A stretch of 5,310 nt of DNA. Source: Acidobacteriota bacterium (GTDB lineage Bacteria > Acidobacteriota > Terriglobia > Terriglobales > Acidobacteriaceae). A program made the position numbers and the translations under genes. The stretch covers positions 1 through 5,310 of the forward strand of contig QHZV01000040.1 of assembly GCA_003224785.1 (NCBI GenBank), read 5' to 3'. This document shows positions 1 through 4,838 of this stretch, in pieces (position 1 is the stretch's first letter; each line of letters starts with the position of its first letter). Below the pieces are notes generated by a model. It saw only the letters and a program-made list of their open reading frames with translations. It ran no database searches and was not told the origin of the DNA.

Positions 1-402
1 CCAGTTGACGCCACACTCGATCAAGCCGATCCCGAAACGTTTGACGCCGTTCTCCTTCCAGGCGGAGCCGTGAACGCCGACCACTTGCGCGTGCAACCTC
101 GTGCACAAGAATTCGTGCGCGCAATAGACCGTCAAGGTAAGCCGATCGCCGTGATCTGCCACGGCCCCTGGCTTCTGGTTTCGGCAGGTTTGGTCAAAGG
201 CCGGAGGATAACCAGTTACCACACCATTCAGGACGACATCCGCAACGCCGGCGGAAAGTGGCAGGATTCGGACGTGGTCCACGACTCCAATTGGGTTAGC
301 AGCCGTCAGCCATCTGACATTCCCATGTTCAATCGAGCCATGATTGAGCTGTTCACAGAAAAGAAGGCTGCGCGAGAAGAGAAGACGCGCAGAGTAGCCT
401 AG
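1..402 (+). CDS. DJ-1/PfpI family protein (type 1 glutamine amidotransferase-like), 5'-truncated by window edge
   Basis: The reading frame is open from base 1 to the TAG at 400-402, giving 133 visible residues. Relatives are usually about 170-190 residues, so roughly the first 40-50, including the early catalytic-site Glu, lie outside the window. Seen: FDAVLLPGG at residues 14-22, then the nucleophile-elbow motif AVICHGPWLL with Cys53-His54 (codon 157-159), then TSYHTIQDDIRNAG at 71-84, and a C-terminal SRQPSDIP..NRAMIELF block typical of PfpI-type proteins. The GTG at 70-72 is an internal Val following PGGA, not a start. The family includes the archaeal protease PfpI, general stress protein YraA/Gsp18-like proteins and deglycase-type enzymes, all cytoplasmic. 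The substrate cannot be read from the sequence. The tail after ELF is charged (KKAAREEKTRR) and probably disordered. Family assignment is firm; the specific activity is not. Confidence 0.9.
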   Translation, partial: PVDATLDQADPETFDAVLLPGGAVNADHLRVQPRAQEFVRAIDRQGKPIAVICHGPWLLVSAGLVKGRRITSYHTIQDDIRNAGGKWQDSDVVHDSNWVSSRQPSDIPMFNRAMIELFTEKKAAREEKTRRVA

Positions 403-419
403 TCCTTGTTTCAAAGCAT

Positions 420-448
420 CCAGCCCGCATCAGTTCAGTGTGGGCTGG
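420..448 (+). terminator. Hairpin downstream of the DJ-1/PfpI gene, possible terminator
   Basis: CCAGCCCGCA (420-429) pairs with TGTGGGCTGG (439-448) as a 10-bp stem with one G-U pair and a 9-nt loop. It begins 18 nt after the stop codon, where a terminator would be expected. The bases that follow (ACCTCCTCC) contain no T-run, so it is not a classical intrinsic terminator. It could instead be a 3'-end stabilising hairpin or act with Rho. Confidence 0.45.
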
Positions 449-531
449 ACCTCCTCCACCTCACAAAACGCTACTCGTGTCGGCAATCCTTAACTTACAA
501 GTACTTTCAGTCCTCTTATTTAGTGGGTGAT

Positions 532-573
532 CTCCCTGGGATTGCTACCCCATCATGGGTATATGCTCCCATC
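532..573. promoter_or_regulatory. Cluster of CCCAT/ATGGG half-sites upstream of the secreted-protein gene
   Basis: Within 42 bases there are TCCCTGGGA (533-541), CCCAT (549-553), ATGGG (555-559) and CCCAT (568-572). The middle two form the palindrome CCCAT-C-ATGGG; TACCC (546-550) and GGGTA (557-561) form an alternative pairing. The cluster lies 84-124 bases before the GTG start at 656 and surrounds a TATATG (560-565) that could serve as a weak -10 box, although no convincing -35 is present. An operator role is inference only. The rest of the 403-655 gap shows no convincing gene. Confidence 0.25.
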
Positions 574-642
574 GCATTAGTTCCGTAGTCTTGGGACGCG
601 TCTCTTAGTCTCGAAGCTCGTTTTCAGCGTCTAAGAATTGCC

Positions 643-648
643 GAGGAG
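643..648 (+). promoter_or_regulatory. Ribosome binding site GAGGAG that sets the GTG start at 656
   Basis: GAGGAG is followed by a 7-nt spacer (CGAACCC) and GTG at 656-658, the optimal arrangement. The longer alternative start, TTG at 638, lies upstream of this site and has no Shine-Dalgarno sequence of its own, so the shorter protein is preferred. Confidence 0.7.
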
Positions 649-655
649 CGAACCC

Positions 656-1498
656 GTGACCGTCCCCCACTCACGAACATTGCTTGCCGCTGCGTTCCTG
701 CTCATGGGTTCGCGATTTGGACTGACTCAATCAACGCCAGCCCAACTGCCAGCCGCCGAACTGGTCAGATCTGTCATTCACAATGAGTTGCATCCTCCCG
801 CGAATTCTGAGGTCCGTTGGAAATATCGAGTAGAAAAAGAATCAGATGGAAAGCACGAGACGCGAGCAGTTATCGAAACCAAGGATGGATCTCTTTATCG
901 CCTGCTCGCCGTGGCTGGTAAGCCCCTGAGCGCAGCAGACGAGAGCAGCGAAGCGGCGCGCATTCTGAGGTTCTCTCAAAATTCAGAGGAACACCGGAAG
1001 GCAGAACAAGCCCGCCGTAAAGACATGGAGCAGTGCAACACATTTCTCCAGATGATCCCCGACGCATTTGTGTTTGAGTACGCCGGGCAAAACAGCAACT
1101 CAACCAAATTGACGTTTAAGCCCAATCCTCGTTTCCGGCCACCTTCACGGGAAGGCAAAGTGCTTCAGCAGATGGCAGGAGAGATGTGGGTGGATACGAA
1201 ACAGCAGCGGCTTGTGAGCATTGTCGGTCAACTGGTGAACGACGTGAAGTTCAGCGGTGGCTTACTGGGGCACCTTCAACGGGGCGGGCAATTCACAGTA
1301 AGACGCGCCGAGATCGCGCAACGCGACTGGGAAATGACTGAACTCACAGTTAACATGCGTGGAAGAGCACTGCTGTTCAAGAATATTTGTGTACAGCAAA
1401 AAGAAGTTCATACCGGCTTTCAGCGTGTGCCTGATGATTTGACTCTGGCCGACGCGGCCAATCTCCTGCTTCACCAAACCGTAGTGGCTTTGAAGTAG
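656..1498 (+). CDS. Secreted protein of unknown function (acidobacterial-type, 280 aa)
   Basis: I do not recognise a named family. The GTG start at 656 follows GAGGAG by 7 nt; a TTG start at 638 would add six residues. The N-terminus (MTVPHSR, then LLAAAFLLMG) is a short basic segment followed by a hydrophobic core, consistent with a Sec signal peptide ending around residues 23-30, so the mature protein is probably periplasmic or surface-located. Residues 54-90 alternate like beta-strands (VRWKYRVEKE, TRAVIETKDGSLYRLLAVAGKPLS). Residues 95-128 are charged and helical. Residues 138-250 hold conserved-looking blocks: FVFEYAG, LTFKPNPRFRPPSRE, MAGEMWVD, RLVSIVGQLVNDVKFSGGLLG, and GRALLFKNI. The alternating strands ending in MWVD..QQRLVSI recall LolA/LolB-like or outer-membrane-lipoprotein-sorting folds; that is a guess from pattern only. 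It converges with the membrane-protein gene at 1560-2246. Being a real gene is well supported; the function is unknown. Confidence 0.82.
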   Translation: MTVPHSRTLLAAAFLLMGSRFGLTQSTPAQLPAAELVRSVIHNELHPPANSEVRWKYRVEKESDGKHETRAVIETKDGSLYRLLAVAGKPLSAADESSEAARILRFSQNSEEHRKAEQARRKDMEQCNTFLQMIPDAFVFEYAGQNSNSTKLTFKPNPRFRPPSREGKVLQQMAGEMWVDTKQQRLVSIVGQLVNDVKFSGGLLGHLQRGGQFTVRRAEIAQRDWEMTELTVNMRGRALLFKNICVQQKEVHTGFQRVPDDLTLADAANLLLHQTVVALK

Positions 1499-1511
1499 AA
1501 CGCCTTTTCAA

Positions 1512-1549
1512 CTTGGGCTTCGACTCAGGCAGAATCCCGAGTACCCAAG
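1512..1549. terminator. Nested hairpin between two convergent genes, possible bidirectional terminator
   Basis: CTTGGG (1512-1517) pairs with CCCAAG (1544-1549). Inside it, ACTCaGG (1523-1529) pairs with CCcGAGT (1536-1542) across one A-C mismatch, leaving a 6-nt loop. It fills most of the 61-base gap between the stop codons at 1498 and 1560. Neither side carries a real T-tract, so termination is inferred from position and structure. Confidence 0.35.
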
Positions 1550-1559
1550 CTTTGCCAAC

Positions 1560-2246
1560 TCACCGCCGCAAAGCTGCACATGCTTTATCGAACTCTGAAT
1601 GAGGACTGTCGGTAAACGTGATCGGCACGACTTCTTCCATGTACGGCCGATTTCCCCCATGGCCGCGATAGACCGTACCGTCCGGCTGAAATCCTCGGCC
1701 AATGCTGCCATGGTCATCCATCACCAGATTCGGGTTGCGCCAACTGCCGCGAAATTCCAGGTAAGGACTATGGTCGGCAATGAACTGTCCGGTCAGCACC
1801 GGCCAGTGGTCCATGTACAGATCAATCTTTTCGCCATCGGTTGAGAGATTCAGATGGGGCCTCATGCTCCCGCCCATGTGCATCCGGAGCTGTTCGCCCC
1901 GCGGTGTGCACAGATAAGCAATCCCCGTCAAATTCGAGCGCATGATGAGTCGGCTGCCGTGTGGCGTGGGCTCAAATTGAATCCACAGCAGGTAGTCTCC
2001 GCTTTTTGCGTGTGCCCTACCCCAGCCTTGCCACATCGGGAGTATGTGAAATTTCCCGCCAAGATAGAAAGCCCAGGGATAGAAAAGTCCCGCGATCGCG
2101 ATGACGAGAACCACGCCCAGCACGAGCACGACGGCAACTTGCCATAAACAGCCCAGGCATCCGGTGCGTGCCTTTCGCCTTGCGACCTGCGCCCACGGGT
2201 TATCACTAGACATCGAGATCGAGGAAAGCAGGCCATCGTACACCAT
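1560..2246 (-). CDS. Single-pass membrane protein of unknown function (228 aa)
   Basis: The first residues (to about 33) are polar and basic (ARRKARTGC), followed by one strong hydrophobic helix at about residues 35-60 (QVAVVLVLGVVLVIAIAGLF) and a soluble domain of about 165 residues. By the positive-inside rule the soluble domain should be outside the membrane. A Cys pair, CLGC (Cys30, Cys33), sits just before the helix. The domain has motifs YLGGKFHILPMWQGWG (61-76), DYLLWIQFEPTPHGS, LTGIAYLCTPRGEQLRMHMGG, and GSIGRGFQPDGTVYRGHGG (180-198), with many Trp, Gly and His residues, suggesting a beta-rich fold. I know no functional assignment; its wording resembles uncharacterised acidobacterial proteins. 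The start is uncertain: ATG at 2246 is the longest possible, since an in-frame stop lies just upstream, while ATG at 2213 (MSSDNPW) gives a more typical N-terminus. Neither has a good Shine-Dalgarno site. It is divergent from the beta-lactamase-like gene, sharing a spacer of about 128 bases. Confidence 0.8.
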   Translation of the reverse strand: MVYDGLLSSISMSSDNPWAQVARRKARTGCLGCLWQVAVVLVLGVVLVIAIAGLFYPWAFYLGGKFHILPMWQGWGRAHAKSGDYLLWIQFEPTPHGSRLIMRSNLTGIAYLCTPRGEQLRMHMGGSMRPHLNLSTDGEKIDLYMDHWPVLTGQFIADHSPYLEFRGSWRNPNLVMDDHGSIGRGFQPDGTVYRGHGGNRPYMEEVVPITFTDSPHSEFDKACAALRR

Positions 2247-2296
2247 CGATTCGATGTTTCAAAGATCGTGTTCACGCTCCACTCTGTGGGTCCCCT

Positions 2297-2328
2297 ATGT
2301 CTCACCGATTTTGCGAGACATGGGTCTC
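2297..2328. promoter_or_regulatory. Inverted repeat plus third half-site in the divergent spacer, candidate operator
   Basis: ATGTCTC (2297-2303) and GAGACAT (2315-2321) form a perfect 7-bp inverted repeat with an 11-nt spacer. A third copy of the core, GTCTC, lies at 2324-2328, in the place where a -35 box would sit for the TATAAT at 2346. The site lies between the divergent genes at 2246 (-) and 2375 (+), so a bound regulator could influence either. It does not resemble the TACA..TGTA operator of BlaI/MecI. A role in regulation is inferred. Confidence 0.4.
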
Positions 2329-2345
2329 AGAGGGCTGCACTCCGA

Positions 2346-2351
2346 TATAAT
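2346..2351 (+). promoter_or_regulatory. -10 box TATAAT of the beta-lactamase-like gene
   Basis: A perfect TATAAT lies 23 bases before the TTG start, predicting a transcript start near 2357-2359 and a leader of about 17 nt that just includes the ribosome binding site. No -35 match is found at 16-18 nt spacing (the bases there are GGTCTC), and there is no TGn extension, which would fit a promoter needing an activator. Confidence 0.5.
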
Positions 2352-2361
2352 TCCCGTCTTC

Positions 2362-2367
2362 GGAGGA
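2362..2367 (+). promoter_or_regulatory. Ribosome binding site GGAGGA that sets the TTG start at 2375
   Basis: GGAGGA with a 7-nt spacer (CTTCCTC) precedes TTG at 2375-2377. This strong site, and the signal peptide encoded immediately after it, justify a TTG start rather than the internal ATG nine codons in, which would cut the signal peptide in half. Confidence 0.75.
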
Positions 2368-2374
2368 CTTCCTC

Positions 2375-3298
2375 TTGCGATGGATCATCGTTTCTCTCAT
2401 GCTGCTGTCCACGGCTTCCGCGCAAACTTCTTCCGACACCGCCACTGTCAAACAGCAAATTCTTTGGCAAAAACTGGAAGCGTCGATTGCTGAGGTGGAT
2501 CACAATCTGGACGGCGTAATGGGAGTCGCGATCGAAGACCTTACCAGTGGGCAGAAGTACCAGTTGCGTGAGAATGAAGTTTTTCCGCAAGCAAGCTCCA
2601 TCAAGATCGCAGTCCTGGCGGAACTCTATCGGCAAGCCCAACAAGGCAAGCTGAAACTGACCGATCTGTACGTCGTCAAGAGCGTTGACCTGGTTGGAGA
2701 CAGCCCGATTATGAACGGCCTTACACCGGGAGTGACGCAAGTCACCTTACGCGACCTTGCGACAATGCTCGCGGCGGTCAGCGACAACAGCGCCGCGAAT
2801 ATTCTGATTGATCGCCTCGGGATGGAAAACGTCAATTCGTTGCTGGATTCGCTCGGCCTGACGCACACGCGTTTGCGTCGCAAGATGATGGATTTAAAAG
2901 CCGCCGGCGAGGGCCGCGAAAATATTTCGACTCCTGGCGAGATGATGACACTGCTGGACGCTATTTATCGAGGCAAGGTGCTGAACAAATCTCTGACCGA
3001 CGACTTCTTCAAGCTCCTCAGCACGAAAAAGAATTCGTGGATTCCGCGCGACTTGCCCGAAAACCTCAAAATAGCCGACAAAGACGGCGAGCTCGAGGGC
3101 GTGCGCAACGACTCCGGTGTAATTTTTCTCGAGAACCGCCCATATATTCTTTGCGTGATGACCACATATCTAAGGCGAGAACGGGACGGCGAAGAGGCAA
3201 TCAGCAAAATCTCTGTCGATACTTTTCACATGTTCGATCGCTTGGCGCGGGCGAGCGAATACGGCAGAGTTATTTCTCCATCGAACAGCAGCAAGTAA
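2375..3298 (+). CDS. Secreted class A beta-lactamase-like serine hydrolase/penicillin-binding protein (lacks Glu166 equivalent)
   Basis: The 307-residue protein starts with a clear Sec signal peptide, MRWIIVSLMLLSTASA, with probable cleavage after Ala16 (ASA|Q), so it acts in the periplasm. It follows the class A beta-lactamase/PBP-A layout: SxxK as Ser74-Ser-Ile-Lys77, SDN at Ser136-Asp137-Asn138, an omega-loop region beginning TRLRRKMMDL (165-174), and the KTG-box position at Lys236-Asp237-Gly238 in IADKDGELEGVRND. Length is a little above the usual 265-300. Aligning TRLDRxEPELN of true class A enzymes with TRLRRKMMDLK puts Met171 where the deacylating Glu166 should be and Lys where Asn170 should be, and the KTG Thr/Ser is Asp. 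The acylation Ser and Lys are intact, so it probably binds or processes peptidoglycan-like substrates or slowly turned-over beta-lactams. Efficient beta-lactamase activity is doubtful. Fold assignment is firm; the reaction is not. Confidence 0.88.
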   Translation: MRWIIVSLMLLSTASAQTSSDTATVKQQILWQKLEASIAEVDHNLDGVMGVAIEDLTSGQKYQLRENEVFPQASSIKIAVLAELYRQAQQGKLKLTDLYVVKSVDLVGDSPIMNGLTPGVTQVTLRDLATMLAAVSDNSAANILIDRLGMENVNSLLDSLGLTHTRLRRKMMDLKAAGEGRENISTPGEMMTLLDAIYRGKVLNKSLTDDFFKLLSTKKNSWIPRDLPENLKIADKDGELEGVRNDSGVIFLENRPYILCVMTTYLRRERDGEEAISKISVDTFHMFDRLARASEYGRVISPSNSSK

Positions 3299-3372
3299 GG
3301 GTCATCGAATGATGCTGCACCCGATGGAAATCGTGTCTGCCGTATCCTTCGCGCGCCTAAGCTGAAGGTGCC

Positions 3373-3603
3373 TTAAGCGGGGCGTTCAAGTTCACTAACG
3401 CAAATCATATTCAAAGTCCGGATTGCATCCTCGACTCGCTGCTTCTCCCGATCACGCGCGAGTGGCACTTCCCGCAATTCATGCCAGCGTTCGCGCAAAG
3501 CATCTTGTGCGGTAGAGATTTTATCTGCAATCTTGTTGGGATCAGTCTCGAGCACCGCCGCTACGTACAAGTCTTCCCATACTCCCGCATGATTCGTCTG
3601 CAT
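3373..3603 (-). CDS. Small helical protein of unknown function (76 aa)
   Basis: ATG at 3603 is preceded by AGGAAGG (3609-3615) with a 5-nt spacer, a strong ribosome binding site that supports a real gene. The protein is charged and without Cys pairs, signal peptide or membrane helix, so it should be cytoplasmic. Predicted pattern: helix 1 around residues 8-19 (WEDLYVAAVLET), a DPNK turn, helix 2 around 22-45 (KIADKISTAQ onward, RERWHELREV), and helix 3 around 51-69 (DREKQRVEDA, IRTLNMI). The opening resembles a widespread uncharacterised small acidobacterial family; this is from memory of the style, not a search. It lies downstream of the TonB-type gene on the same strand, separated by 200 bases, so it may be transcribed alone. 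Its end converges on the beta-lactamase-like gene with 74 bases between; that gap holds only weak hairpins. Confidence 0.75.
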   Translation of the reverse strand: MQTNHAGVWEDLYVAAVLETDPNKIADKISTAQDALRERWHELREVPLARDREKQRVEDAIRTLNMICVSELERPA

Positions 3604-3648
3604 AAGGACCTTCCTAAGTTAGAAATTGCGCGGACGAGGTTTGTTCGC

Positions 3649-3670
3649 CGCGTCTCTTTCTACAGACGCG
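3649..3670. other. Perfect 7-bp inverted repeat upstream of the small helical gene
   Basis: CGCGTCT (3649-3655) and AGACGCG (3664-3670) are exact reverse complements around an 8-nt loop. The repeat lies 46-67 bases before the ATG at 3603 on the minus strand, so it could be an operator at the promoter of the small gene or a leader hairpin. No clear -10/-35 pair was found nearby to decide between them. Confidence 0.3.
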
Positions 3671-3731
3671 CCCCAACGAGGAATTTGCGTAAAGATTCGG
3701 TAAAGAGATGTCTAGAGTTGCAATCCGCTGT

Positions 3732-3770
3732 GGAAAATAATGCGCCTCACGGAACTGGTGCAGGAGAGGC
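3732..3770 (-). terminator. Weak hairpin plus T-rich tail after the TonB-type gene
   Basis: Read on the minus strand, GCCTC (3770-3766) pairs with GAGGC (3748-3744) around a 17-nt loop and is followed by GCATTATTTTCC. It starts about 33 nt after the TAA of the TonB-type gene. The short stem and large loop make it a poor intrinsic terminator, but its position and T-rich tail fit one. The rest of the 3604-3803 spacer shows no gene. Confidence 0.25.
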
Positions 3771-3803
3771 ATTGGCCTTTTTGGCTGAGTGCTGATCGCT
3801 TTT

Positions 3804-4838
3804 TTAATACAGCCTGAAATTCACTTCCACGCTCACTTGTACTGCCACCGGCACGCCGTCTTTCGTGCCCGGATTAAACTGCCACTTTCTGACTGCCTCA
3901 ATTGCCTTTTCGTCCAGACCCATGCCGAGCGATCTCGCCACGCGAATGTCGCGGGCGTGGCCCTGCGGATCAACCACCAGCGCCAGCACCACTACGCCTT
4001 GATGTTTCACCCTGCGCGCTTCGTCCGAATATTCGGGCTCCGGATCGTAGATGGCGCGTGGGGCCGTGATCCCCATCGCGGGTCTGTAAGGCCCGCCACC
4101 AACTCCAATATCCCTCCCGGCGCCAACTCCAGCGCCCTCGCCGCGGCCCAGGCCCGTTCCTTTGCCGTCGCCAGCGCTGCCTCCACCTCCGGTTCCATTC
4201 GAGGGCATCACGATGTTCGATGAAACCAGGTCGCCGATGCGATTTGACTCAGGCAACTTCAGATTCGGCGGGCCAAGCACAGTAGCATCAACCGGCAACC
4301 TCGGTTCCGATTTCGGGACCACAATCGCCGGCGGTGTAATTTGCTCGTCGCTGAACTTCGGCGGGGTTCCTCGTGTGGCTTGAATTACGCTGCGGTCACC
4401 CGATCCGCCGCCGCCGTGTCCAGCAAGTGGATACGTTAATTCGGAAACGGAAGAAGTTGGACTCAGAAAGGGCCGGCGGACAACGAATATTCCCGAAGCG
4501 ATGAGCGCTATCAAAGCCGCATGCGACGCGAATGACACCAGGAAGCTTCGGTGATCGGCAGGCAACAGTCCGGCCCCCTTGCCGCCAAACAGCGGTGTAA
4601 TCCCAGCGAGAACCGATGTTTGTATTTGCTCGAAGTTCACCAATTCCGGGGGCGCAGTAGCAGGACACGGCTCCACCAATTCGTCCTTGAGGCGGCTTTT
4701 GAACTCGGGAGTTGGCAGCATTCGCAACTCGGAGGCGAGTGCCAGTAACGGCTCAGATTTCGTGCCAACGATGCGCTTGCCTGTCAGCAGCATTTCAACT
4801 TGCTGATCGAGTTCGTCTGCCATCGCCTGTCGGTTCAT
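3804..4838 (-). CDS. TonB-type C-terminal domain protein with cytoplasmic N-terminal domain (possible anti-sigma/energy transducer)
   Basis: The 344-residue protein reads as four parts. Residues 1-55 are cytoplasmic and helical (ADELDQQVEMLLTG, LLALASELRMLPTPEFKSRL), a pattern like the small domains found in proteins encoded next to ECF sigma factors. Residues 99-120 form one membrane helix (SFASHAALIALIASGIFVV). Residues 140-250 are a periplasmic linker, Pro-rich first, then Gly-rich with a (Gly-X) run at 223-241. Residues 260-344 are a TonB C-terminal domain: PEPEYSDEARR, GVVVLALVVDPQGHARDIRV, LDEKAIEAVRKWQFNPGTKDG, ending in a beta-strand, VSVEVNFRLY. TonB proteins pass proton-motive energy to outer-membrane TonB-dependent transporters. 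Classical TonB has its helix at the extreme N-terminus; here about 98 residues precede it. ATG at 4838 is supported by GGGAG (4846-4850) with 7-nt spacing and overlaps the sigma-factor stop as ATGA, implying translational coupling. The TonB domain is sure; the anti-sigma role is inference. Confidence 0.87.
   Translation of the reverse strand: MNRQAMADELDQQVEMLLTGKRIVGTKSEPLLALASELRMLPTPEFKSRLKDELVEPCPATAPPELVNFEQIQTSVLAGITPLFGGKGAGLLPADHRSFLVSFASHAALIALIASGIFVVRRPFLSPTSSVSELTYPLAGHGGGGSGDRSVIQATRGTPPKFSDEQITPPAIVVPKSEPRLPVDATVLGPPNLKLPESNRIGDLVSSNIVMPSNGTGGGGSAGDGKGTGLGRGEGAGVGAGRDIGVGGGPYRPAMGITAPRAIYDPEPEYSDEARRVKHQGVVVLALVVDPQGHARDIRVARSLGMGLDEKAIEAVRKWQFNPGTKDGVPVAVQVSVEVNFRLY

Noticed and set aside
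406..588. 60-residue open frame after the DJ-1/PfpI gene on the plus strand
   Set aside because: It starts at an alternative codon without a ribosome binding site, overlaps the 420-448 hairpin, and its translation has no protein-like pattern.
597..606. CGCGTCTCTT shared between 597-606 and 3649-3658
   Set aside because: A 10-base match between two places in a 5.3-kb window is expected several times by chance; only the 3649-3670 inverted repeat itself is kept.
638..655. TTG at 638 as the start of the secreted-protein gene
   Set aside because: The GAGGAG site lies inside this extension at ideal distance from the GTG at 656, and TTG itself has no Shine-Dalgarno sequence.
3299..3322. GGGT-CATC-GAAT-GATG-CTGC-ACCC as a terminator after the beta-lactamase-like gene
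   Set aside because: The stem is only 4 + 4 bp with a 4-nt bulge and no T-tract follows, so support is too weak to call.
3361..3378. Near-palindrome GCTGAAGGTGCCTTAAGC overlapping the stop of the small helical gene
   Set aside because: Its central spacer is only 2 nt, so it cannot form a normal hairpin, and an operator at a gene end is unlikely.
3481..3795. 104-residue plus-strand open frame opposite the small helical gene
   Set aside because: It overlaps the better supported minus-strand gene, which has a strong ribosome binding site; the plus-strand translation is Arg/Cys-rich and looks like a shadow.
3789..4223. 144-residue plus-strand open frame opposite the TonB domain
   Set aside because: It is antisense to a clear TonB domain and rich in His/Arg/Cys, as expected of a shadow frame.
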